Translations under genes and position numbers: made by a program
Source: Apostichopus japonicus
Lineage: Eukaryota > Echinodermata > Holothuroidea > Aspidochirotida > Stichopodidae
NCBI RefSeq assembly: GCF_037975245.1
Contig: NC_092579.1
Location: 253,001 to 317,000 of the forward strand
Direction: 5' to 3'
Length of the DNA: 64,000 bases
Notes under the pieces: generated by a model
The model's database searches: none
The model's input: only the letters and a program-made list of their open reading frames with translations
Told to the model about the DNA's origin: nothing
Part shown: piece after piece, positions 28,501 to 40,500 of the stretch
How positions within the stretch are numbered: the stretch's first letter is position 1
Layout of the letters: every line of letters begins with the position of its first letter

Positions 28501-31500
28501 ACAAACTTTAAAGGGGCTCAATAAAATCATTTAAAAGTGAAGTATTTTTATGCTTGCATTTTCTCTCTAGGACACTGTTTCACTCTACTGTACATTGATT
28601 TCCAACATCACAGTGTATTCATACCCTATAACATTTAAACAGGCGCTATGTAAGGGAGTTGTTTACCATACAGTTGCATGCATTGCATGATGTCTAGGTC
28701 ACTAGGCCAGCATACTGTATCTGCTACAGTAATTGTAAATAGTCTAAGGCAAAATTTCCTGCTTCTAAATTTGACAGTCATTTTGTTCTTGTATATTAGT
28801 TACAAGTTTCATAATTTGATTTTTCTTCTGTGCACATTATAGACCAATCACTGTAGGCTTCCATTGAGCACAAGCCAATGTTTGTCTGGGGTCATTATAA
28901 CTATAAGTTTTGTGTGTTCCCGTAGAGGTATCTTAAAGTGCATATTTTCATGGAGGACTGCAGTGATGCAAGTTCTCAGAGAGGACGCAAACATTTTGAA
29001 GACATTGTGTCTCGCAGACGCAACTTTTTAAATCCTAGTAACTAGGGATGCACCGGATCCAAATTTTTGGATCCGGCCGGAACCGGATTTTGCCGGATAG
29101 TACATGAAATCCGGCCGGATAAAATCCGGCCGGAACCGGATTTTTTCATTACACAAAAGAAAATCATTAATAAGAAGTACAAGTATGAAACAAGGAGCAA
29201 ATGTACCTGTGAGGTATACGCATATTATAAAGAAGGTGAAATTAAGACCCCATTTAGTGGGACAGACCATTGAGAAAATTCAATTAAACATGTTAAACTT
29301 AATTTTTCCTTACTTAGAATGTTTTTATTAATTTTTGGAAATAGTTTACATTGATTTAAGTTAATACCAACACCTTTTTAAGGAATAATTCAGGCCAGAT
29401 TTTGAAAAAGATCCGGCCGGATTTTGAAAAATATCCGGCCGGAACCGGATAATTGCTCACTATCCGGCCGGATAGTCCGGCCGGACCGGATATCCGGTGC
29501 ATCCCTACTAGTAACATCACTGGGTTAAACCTTGAAACTCTGTCTGCTGTGTGGCATTCAATGCAGTATTGTTTTGTGACATAAATGTGGCAAGAATCAC
29601 TGGCTTTTTCTGTTTAGTTGATTTATTTGCAAGCACATTTCACATTTACAGGGCATTTGACTTTGTCACTTATGGCATGAATATCTGCACCATTATTGTT
29701 TTAGTAGCATTTAAGTTGCTTATTCAATGAAATGGTACTTGGTACCAGACTGTAAGTCACCAAGGATGCACCAGAATCAAAATCTGGCTGGATGTAAGGA
29801 ATTTTTCAAGCGGGCATCTGGCCTGATTTTTTTTCTAAATCTGTCTAGATTTGCCATATTTACAAGTAACTTAACATGGCATAATAACTACAAATATCAG
29901 CAGTTTGATTTGTGTTTTTTCGCCTTAAAATAAGTATTTCAAAATCTTTATAGAGAAAACATTATTATGCAAGTCAAATGTTCTGATAAATTCACCATTT
30001 TACAAACTTCAATAATTAGAACTTCAGAATTTAAAAAAAAAAAAAGTGTACAGTATTCCAATTTCCACCATTCTTTGCTATGAATAAATATAATTTTGAA
30101 AGGAAATTTATAGCATGTACTTGTCATACAAAATTGTGAGGTACTACTGTACCTCAAGATTGTGAGGTACTACTGTACCTCAAGATTGTGAGGTACTACT
30201 GTACCTCAAGATTGTGAGGTACTACTGTACCTCAAGATTGTGAGGTACTACTGTACCTCAAGATTGTGAGGTACTACTGTACCTCAAGATTGTGAGGTAC
30301 TACTGTACCTCAAGATTGTGAGGTACTACTGTACCTCAAGATTGTGAGGTACTACTGTACCTCAAGATTGTGAGGTACTACTGTACCTCAAGATTGTGAG
30401 GTCCTAATGTACCTCAAGATTGTGAGGTACCATTGTACCTCGAGATTTTTTTCATGATTTAGATCCAGCAACACTTATGGGGGTTAGAACTCGGGATTTC
30501 CTCTTTATACAGTAGTTGTATTATCTTTCCTAGCTGTGCTTCTTTACAGTTGTGGCTTCATGTACCATACTGTGCAGTAAGTTGTCCTGAAATATCTTGT
30601 TGGTTGAAATGCCCTATAGGATGCCAGATTATAGTTGTGGCATTTTACACTTTAGCCTAAACTTCACCACTGAACAACATGAATAGAAACGTAAGAGTAT
30701 ATGTCCTTCACACTACTGTCAAGCACTGCTCTGCAACTCATCCCCCCCCCCCCCCCCCGCCCAGCCAACACTCTTTACCCTAAAGAAACTTGGATGACAT
30801 TGATTGTCAAAATTTTTTACACGGCCAGATTAGTTTGCTGAATCTGGCAAACCTGGTGCAATGTGTCACATTGTTCACATTGGAGTTGTTTCTTTGCAAT
30901 CATCAAGTGTGAACTGCAGCTTGACAGATGTTTTGGTTCTTCATTTTAAGGTCTTTGAGTTTATGAGAGATAAAGAAGATAACTTTATCCTGATGCCTTC
31001 ACCAGACACTGACATGGCTGTTAACCCTGAGCTTGTCTTGGAAGCCTTAAGGTATGTAGACCTGCTGATGATGGGTATGTAGACCTGCTGATGATGGGTA
31101 TGTAGACCTGCTGTATGTAGACCTGCTGATGATGGGTATGTAGACCTGCTGATGATGGGTATGTAGACCTGTATGTAGACCTGCTGATGATGGGTATGTA
31201 GACCTGCTGATGATGGGTATGTAGACCTGCTGTATGTAGACCTGCTGATGATGGGTATGTAGACCTGCTGATGATGGGTATGTAGACCTGTATGTAGACC
31301 TGCTGATGATGGGTATGTAGACCTGCTGATGATGGGTATGTAGACCTGCTGATGATGGGTATGTAGACCTGCTGATGATAGGTATGTAGACCTGCTGTAT
31401 GTAGACCTGCTGATGATGGGTATGTAGACCTGCTGATGATGGGTATGTAGACCTGCTGATGATAGGTATGTAGACCTGCTGATGATGGGTATGTAGACCT

Positions 31501-34500
31501 GCTGATGATGGGTATGTAGACCTGCTGATGATAGGTATGTAGACCTGCTGTATGTAGACCTGCTGATGATGGGTATGTAGACCTGCTGATGATGGGTATG
31601 TAGACCTGCTGTATGTAGACCTGCTGATGATGGGTATGTAGACCTGCTGTATGTAGACCTGCTGATGATGGGTATGTAGACCTGCTGATGATGGGTATGT
31701 AGACCTGCTGATGATGGATATGTAGACCTGCTGATGATAGGTACCTGTATGTAGACCTGCTGATGATAGGTATGTAGACCTGCTGTATGTAGACCTGCTG
31801 TATGTAGACCTGCTGATGATGGGTATGTAGACCTGCTGATGATGGGTATGTAGACCTGCTGATGATGGGTACAGTATGTAGACCTGCTGATGATGGGTAT
31901 GTAGACCTGCTGATGATAGGTATGTAGACCTGCTGTATGTAGACCTGCTGATGATGGGTATGTAGACCTGCTGTATGTAGACCTGCTGATAATGGATTAC
32001 ACAATCTGCTGGGATTTGTCTAATTATATGTGAAATGGGTCCATTCCTCACGGAAACATGGTGTGGTGTTTTTTCAATATCGACATAGTCAAGGTCAGAC
32101 AGTGACTCATTAATATGACATAGTGAGTCTTTAAAATTCATACCATTGTAGCAGAAACTTCTCAATGAATGTCACTTCAGCATCACCATGAGTGTCCGTT
32201 GATTTAGGAAGTGGGTGCAAATTTTTTAAGTTACTTGATGTTTTGATTTTATATGGTGGTTCAATGTTTGTATTGTGATGAGAATCTAGTGAATCTATCA
32301 CAAAGTTCTTTTACTTTCCTCTCAGAACTGTCAATCCGATGTTTGAAGGCTACCTCCAGCACGATGCCCAAGAGCTTCTTTGTTCCTTACTTTCATCTCT
32401 AGAGGAAGTTCGCGAAAGGATATCCAAGGATATGAGCTGTGGTAATAAAGATGCCATGAACAACAACATCTGTGAGGTTGTCTGCAGAACTCCAACCACC
32501 TCAAAGACTGAGGGGTCTCTCAAAGGTGGATGTAGCCCTAGCATGAACAAATCACAAAAGAGAGGTGTGGAGAGTCCATCTGCTGCTAGAAAGCATCTCT
32601 CTTATGGCCCTCCTTCTGGAGACTTGGTGGTCAGAAATAGTACAGTTGCAGGAGTGTCAAATGAGAAAGGAGATGGGCAAAGAAGCAAAGAGTTCAGACG
32701 AAAGAGTATGAGAAATAAACAATTGGAATGTGAACACCCCAAAAGAGGAGAAAATACTCACGATAAAAAGGATGTCCTGAAAGATATGAAACTAGAGAAG
32801 AAAAAATCTCTGGGTATCAAGAGACTTTATAAGTTGACCAATCAACCAACTATTTTCAGTAAATTAAATATATTAAAGAAAAAGAAACAACATATTCCAC
32901 CCTCCTCACCTTTGGGAGATATTAACAAGGAGGGTGACTGCATTGGAGATGTAAAGAGTTCAGATGAGATGGAACCTGGGCTGCAGTCTCCTTCTAGGGA
33001 CACTACCATGTCTGGTGCACCAGTTGTTATTTTGCAACACCAGGGCATAAGCCAGAGTCTGTTTCAGGGGTCACTAGTTCTGAGGACAAAGTGTATGGAA
33101 TGTGAGAACTATACAGAAAGATGCGAAGAGTTTCAGGACATTAGTGTACCTGTCCATCGTCTGAAGAAAGAAGAGGAAGATTTAGAATTAAACCAGATTG
33201 AACCACCGACAGAGTCAAATGATTCTTGTGGTAGGAATAAAAGTCATATCACATACTTTAACTGTGTTTGCCGTACTGTTATCTGCTGAATGCTACTGTG
33301 TTTGCACAACTGTTGTTCAGCTGAATGCTGCTGTGTTTGCTCTACTGTTGTTCTGCTGAATGGTACTGTGTTTGCTCAACTGTTGTTCTGCTGAATGCTA
33401 CTGTGTTTGCTCAACTGTTGTTCTCCTGAGTGCTACTGTGTTTGCTCAACTGTTTTTCAGCTGAATGTTACTGTGTTTGCTCAACTGTTGTTCTGCTGAA
33501 TGCTGCTGTGTTTGCTCTACTGTTGTTCTGCTGAATGGTACTGTGTTTGCTCAACTGTTGTTCTGCTGAATGCTACTGTGTTTGCTCAACTGTTGTTCTG
33601 CTACTGTGTTTGCTCTACTGTTGTTCTGCTGAATGGTACTGTGTTTGCTCTACTTTTGTTCTGCTGAATGCTACTGTGTTTGCACAACTGTTGTTCTGCT
33701 GAATGCTACTGTGTTTGCTCAACTATTGTTCAGCTGAATGCTACTGTGTTTGCACAACTGTTGTTCTCCTGAGTGCTACTGTGTTTGCTCAACTGTTTTT
33801 CAGCTGAATGGTAATGTGTTTGCTCAACTGTTTTTCAGCTGAATGTTACTGTGTTTGCTCAACTGTTGTTCTGCTGAATGCTACTGTGTTTGCTCAACTG
33901 TTTTTCAGCTGAATGTTACTGTGTTTGCCGTACTGTTATCTGCTGAATGCTACTGTGTTTGCACAACTGTTGTTCAGCTGAATGCTGCTGTGTTTGCTCA
34001 ACTGTTGTTCTCCTGAGTGCTACTGTGTTTGCTCAACTGTTTTTCAGCTGAATGTTACTGTGTTTGCTCAACTGTTGTTCTGCTGAATGCTGCTGTGTTT
34101 GCTCTACTGTTGTTCTGCTGAATGGTACTGTGTTTGCTCAACTGTTGTTCTGCTGAATGCTACTGTGTTTGCTCAACTGTTGTTCTGCTACTGTGTTTGC
34201 TCTACTGTTGTTCTGCTGAATGGTACTGTGTTTGCTCTACTGTTGTTCTGCTGAATGCTACTGTGTTTGCACAACTGTTGTTCTGCTGAATGCTACTGTG
34301 TTTGCTCAACTATTGTTCAGCTGAATGCTACTGTGTTTGCACAACTGTTGTTCTCCTGAGTGCTACTGTGTTTGCTCAACTGTTTTTCAGCTGAATGGTA
34401 ATGTGTTTGCTCAACTGTTTTTCAGCTGAATGTTACTGTGTTTGCTCAACTGTTGTTCTGCTGAATGCTACTGTGTTTGCTCAACTGTTTTTCAGCTGAA

Positions 34501-37500
34501 TGTTACTGTGTTTGCTCAACTGTTGTTCTGCTGAATGCTACTGTGTTTGCTCAACTGTTGTTCAGCTGAATGCTGCTGTGTTTGCTCTACTGTTGTTCTG
34601 CTGAATGGTACTGTGTTTGCTCAACTGTTGTTCTGCTGAATGCTACTGTGTTTGCTCAACTGTTGTTCTGCTGAATGCTACTGTGTTTGCACAACTGTTG
34701 TTCAGCTGAATGCTGCTGTGTTTGCTCTACTGTTGTTCTGCTGAATGGTACTGTGTTTGCACAACTGTTGTTCAGCTGAATGCTGCTGTGTTTGCTCTAC
34801 TGTTGTTCTGCTGAATGGTACTGTGTTTGCTCAACTGTTTTTCAGCTGAATGTTACTGTGTTTGCTCTACTGTTGTTCTGCTGAATGCTGCTGTGTTTGC
34901 TCTACTGTTATCTGCTGAATGCTACTGTGTTTGCACAACTGTTGTTCAGCTGAATGCTGCTGTGTTTGCTCTACTGTTGTTCTGCTGAATGGTACTGTGT
35001 TTGCTCAACTGTTGTTCTGCTGAATGCTACTGTGTTTGCTCAACTGTTGTTCTGCTACTGTGTTTGCTCTACTGTTGTTCTGCTGAATGGTACTGTGTTT
35101 GCTCTACTGTTGTTCTGCTGAATGCTACTGTGTTTGCACAACTGTTGTTCTGCTGAATGCTACTGTGTTTGCTCAACTATTGTTCAGCTGAATGCTACTG
35201 TGTTTGCTCTACTGTTGTTCTGCTGAATGTTGCTGTGTTTGATCTACTGTTGTTCTGCTGAATGCTACTGTGTTTGCTCTACTGTTGTTGTACTGAATGT
35301 TACTGTGTTTGCTCAACTGTTGTTCAGCTGAATGTTGCTGTGTTTGCTCTACTGTTGTTCTGCTGAATGCTACTGTGTTTGCTCTACTGTTGTTCTGCTG
35401 AATGCTACTGTGTTTGCTCTACTGTTGTTCTGCTGTGTTTGCTCAACTGTTGTTCTGCTGAATGCTACTGTGTTTGCTCTATTGTTGTTCTGCTGTGTTT
35501 GCTCAACTGTTGTTTTGCTGAATGCTACTGTGTTTGCTCTACTGTTGTTGTACTGAATGTTACTGTGTTTTCTCAACTGTTGTTCAGCTGAATGTTGCTG
35601 TGTTTGCTCTACTGTTGTTCTGCTGAATGCTACTGTGTTTGCTCTACTGTTGTTCTGCTGAATGCTACTGTGTTTGCTCTACTGTTGTTGTACTGAATGT
35701 TACTGTGTTTGCTCAACTGTTGTTCAGCTGAATGTTGCTGTGTTTGCTCTACTGTTGTTCTGCTGAATGCTACTGTGTTTGCTCTACTGTTGTTCTGCTG
35801 AATGCTACTGTGTTTGCTCTACTGTTGTTCTGCTGTGTTTGCTCAACTGTTGTTCTGCTGAATGCTACTGTGTTTGCTCTACTGTTGTTCTCCTGAATGC
35901 TACTGTGTTTGCTCAACTGTTGTTCTGCTGAATGTTGCTGTGTTTGCTCAACTGTTGTTTTCGAACAAAGGTTTATGAAATGTGGTTTGAGTGTGAGAGT
36001 GTATTATGTGCACCGCTGTGTACCGCTGTGTACGTACCAACTGGGCATGGTAGGCTGTATACCTACGATCGCAATGTGTACGTAATATATCATAGGCAAT
36101 CACATGTAAGAGTCTATTTGTTGTGGAAATGGGAGTGCTAACTTCAAGTTGCTCGTTTTGCCTATTTGCCGACGTAACTTCATTCACCAAATTGATGCGT
36201 TCGAACAAACGGTGCTTTTGGTGAGTAACTGGTGAATTTGAAAACTTAACTCTCATTCATTAATAACAAATGAAAGGAATGGATGCTGGTAGAGCTGATT
36301 GTCGAGCTTAATATTGGTAAAAGAAGATGTCCATTTGCTCAGACATCTATGTGTCATATTTCACATAGGAAGACTGTTTCTTCTGGATATTGAAACATTT
36401 TGGAATAAACATTCTATACTTATCAGTGAATTAATGCTAAATGCCCACATGGGAGTGCTTCAGATAAGGGCTGGAAATCTCTGATCTTTTCTGGTTCTCA
36501 CTTAATTCTTGGACAAATTTAACTAACTTGCTCTACATTAGTCAGATAGTTATGTGGAATTTTGAGCAAATTATATGGTAAGGAATGACAATGCTTGCTG
36601 GCTCTCTGGTTGATATCATTCCTCAGGTTCACACTGGTAATATACCCCAACTTGTAAGTTCCATGGATTATATGTAACTGTTTTGAAATCATTTGACTGT
36701 TGTGATGTTTTTTTCTTCAGATGTGACTTTATCCCAGGGATCCCTTGATTGGGCCCTCTCAGAGTTTACCCTTGGTGAAAGGCTTACAGACACTAATAAA
36801 TATTTCTGTGACAGCTGTCTCCATCTCACAGAAGCAGAGAGGTTTCTCCTATTTGATGACTTACCAGATGTTATGGTTGTACATTTAAAGCGCTTCAGTG
36901 CCCTATCACACACGTAAGTAGTTTTGTTGCCCTCCCTATGATGAGTAAAATTGCTGTGTCATTCATTTAAAGTTATTCAGTTACTACCACTCAAGTCAAT
37001 AGTTCTATTGCCTCCTTATGATGGTTAGAGTTGCTGAATCATTCATTTAAACTAATGTAGTTACTACCACTCAAGTCAATAGTTCTATTACCATCCTTAT
37101 GATGGGTAGAGTTGCTGAATCATTCATTTAAACTAATGTAGTTACTACCACTCAAGTCAATAGTTCTATTGCCCTCCTTATGATGGGTAGAGTTGCTGAA
37201 TCATTCATTTAAACTAATGTAGTTACTACCACTCAAGTCAGAAGTTCTATTGCCATCCTTATGATGGGTAGAGTTGCTGAATCATTCATTTAAACTAATG
37301 TAGTTACTTCCACTCAAGTCAGAAGTTCTATTGCCATCCTTATGGTCGGTAGAGTTGCTGAATCATTCATTTAAACTAATGTAGTTACTACCACTCAAGT
37401 CAGAAGTTCTATTGCCCTCCTTATGATGGGTAGAGTTGCTGAATCATTCATTTAAACTAATGTAGTTACTTCCACTCAAGTCAGAAGTTCTATTGCCATC

Positions 37501-40500
37501 CTTATGGTCGGTAGAGTTGCTGAATCATTCATTTAAACTAATGTAGTTACTACCACTCAAGTCAGAAGCTCTATTGCCCTCCTCATGATGGGTAGAGTTG
37601 CTGAATCATTCATTTAAACTAATGTAGTTACTTCCACTCAAGTCAGTAGTTTTGTTGCCTCCTTATGATGGGTAGAGTTGCTGAATCATTCATTTAAACT
37701 AATGTAGTTACTTTCGCTCAAGTCAGAAGTTCTATTGCCATCCTTATGATGGGTAGAGTTGCTGAATCATTCATTTAAACTAATGTAGTTACTTCCACTC
37801 AAGTCAGAAGTTCCATTGCCTCCTTATGATGGGTAGAGTTGCTGAATCATTCATTTAAACTACTGTAGTTACTACCACTCAAGTCAGAAGTTCTGCCTCC
37901 TTATGATGGGTAGAGTTGCTGAATCATTCATTTAAACTAATGTAGTTACTACCGCTCAAGTCAGAAGTTCTATTGCCATCCTTATGATGGGTAGAGTTGC
38001 TGAATCATTCATTTAAACTAATGTAGTTACTTCCACTCAAGTCAGAAGTTCTATTGCCATCCTTATGATGGGTAGAGTAAACTAATGTAGTTACTACCAC
38101 TCAAGTCAGAAGTTCTATTGCCATCCTTATGGTGGGTAGAGTTGCTGAATCATTCATTTAAACTAATGTAGTTACTACCACCCAAGTCAGAAGTTCTATT
38201 GCCATCCTTATGGTGGGTAGAGTTGCTGAATCATTCATTTAAACTAATGTAGTTACTACCACTCAAGTCAGAAGTTCTATTGCCATCCTTATGGTGGGTA
38301 GAGTTGCTGAATCATTCATTTAAACTAATGTAGTTACTACCACTCAAGTCAGAAGCTCTTTTGCCCTCCTTATGATGGGTAGAGTTGCTGAATCATTCAT
38401 TTAAACTAATGTAGTTACTACCACTCAAGTCAGTAGTTTTGTTGCCTCCTTATGATGGGTAGAGTTGCTGAATCATTCATTTAAACTAATGTAGTTACTT
38501 TCGCTCAAGTCAGAAGTTCTATTGCCATCCTTATGATGGGTAGAGTTGCTGAATCATTCATTTAAAATAATGTAGTTACTTCCACTCAAGTCAGAAGTTC
38601 CATTGCCTCCTTATGATGGGTAGAGTTGCGGAATCATTCATTTAAACTAATGTAGTTACTACCATTAAGTCATAAGTTCTGCCTCCTTATGATGGGTAGA
38701 GTTGCTGAATCATTCATTTAAACTAATGTAGTTACTACCGCTCAAGTCAGAAGTTCTATTGCCATCCTTATGATGGGCAGAGTTGCTGAATCATTCATTT
38801 AAACTAATGTAGTTACTTCCACTCAAGTCAGAAGTTCTATTGCCATCCTTATGATGGGTAGAGTTGCTGAATCATTCATTTAAACTAATGTAGTTACTTC
38901 CACTCAAGTCAGAAGTTCTATTGCCATCCTTATGATGGGTAGAGTTGCTGAATCATTCATCTAAACTAATGTAGTTACTACCACTCAAGTCAGAAGTTCT
39001 ATTGCCATCCTTATGATGGGCAGAGTTGCTGAATCATTCATTTAAACTAATGTAGTTACTACCACTCAAGTCAGAAGCTCTATTGCCATCCTTATGATGG
39101 GTAGAGTAAACTAATGTAGTTACTACCACTCAAGTCAGTAGTTCTATTGCCATCCTTATGATGGGCAGAGTTGCTGAATCATTCATTTAAACTAATGTAG
39201 TTACTACCACTCAAGTCAATAGTTCTATTACCATCCTTATGATGGGTAGAGTTGCTGAATCATTCATTTGTACTAATGTAGTTACTTTTGCTCAAGTCAG
39301 AAGTTCTATTGCCTCCTTATGATGGGTAGAGTTGCTGAATCATTCATTTAAACTAATGTAGTTACTACCACTCAAGTCAATAGTTCTATCACCATCCTTA
39401 TGATGGGCAGAGTTGCTGAATCATTCATTTAAACTAATGTAGTTACTACCACTCAAGTCAGAAGTTCTGCCTCCTTATGATGGGTAGAGTTGCTGAATCA
39501 TTCATTTAAACTAATGTAGTTACTACCACTCAAGTCAATAGTTCTATTGCCCTCCTTATGATGGGTAGAGTTGCTGAATCATTCAAACTAATGTAGTTAC
39601 TACCACTCAAGTCAGTAGTTTTGTTGCCTCCTTATGATGGGTAGAGTTGCTGAATCATTCATTTAAACTAATGTAGTTACTACCACTCAAGTCAGAAGTT
39701 CTATTGCCATCCTTATGGTGGGTAGAGTTGCTGAATCATTCATTTAAACTAATGTAGTTACTACCACTCAAGTCAGAAGCTCTTTTGCCCTCCTTATGAT
39801 GGGTAGAGTTGCTGAATCATTCATTTAAACTAATGTAGTTACTACCACTCAAGTCAGTAGTTTTGTTGCCTCCTTATGATGGGTAGAGTTGCTGAATCAT
39901 TCATTTAAACTAATGTAGTTACTTTCGCTCAAGTCAGAAGTTCTATTGCCATCCTTATGATGGGTAGAGTTGCTGAATCATTCATTTAAAATAATGTAGT
40001 TACTTCCACTCAAGTCAGAAGTTCCATTGCCTCCTTATGATGGGTAGAGTTGCGGAATCATTCATTTAAACTAATGTAGTTACTACCATTAAGTCATAAG
40101 TTCTGCCTCCTTATGATGGGTAGAGTTGCTGAATCATTCATTTAAACTAATGTAGTTACTACCGCTCAAGTCAGAAGTTCTATTGCCATCCTTATGATGG
40201 GCAGAGTTGCTGAATCATTCATTTAAACTAATGTAGTTACTTCCACTCAAGTCAGAAGTTCTATTGCCATCCTTATGATGGGTAGAGTTGCTGAATCATT
40301 CATTTAAACTAATGTAGTTACTTCCACTCAAGTCAGAAGTTCTATTGCCATCCTTATGATGGGTAGAGTTGCTGAATCATTCATCTAAACTAATGTAGTT
40401 ACTACCACTCAAGTCAGAAGTTCTATTGCCATCCTTATGATGGGCAGAGTTGCTGAATCATTCATTTAAACTAATGTAGTTACTACCACTCAAGTCAGAA

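Noticed and set aside
31021..32165. 327- and 372-codon minus-strand frames rich in QQVYIPIISRSTY
   Set aside because: They are the reverse complement of the donor-derived array in USP1 intron 3 and include its exon 3 edge; composition follows the 23-bp unit.
32842..33048. Minus-strand frames overlapping USP1 exon 4
   Set aside because: They are reverse shadows of coding sequence whose forward frame matches USP1.
35332..35591. Cysteine-rich frames with LLCLLYCCSAECYCV repeats
   Set aside because: They are translations of the 35-bp intron 4 array and shift frame from unit to unit.
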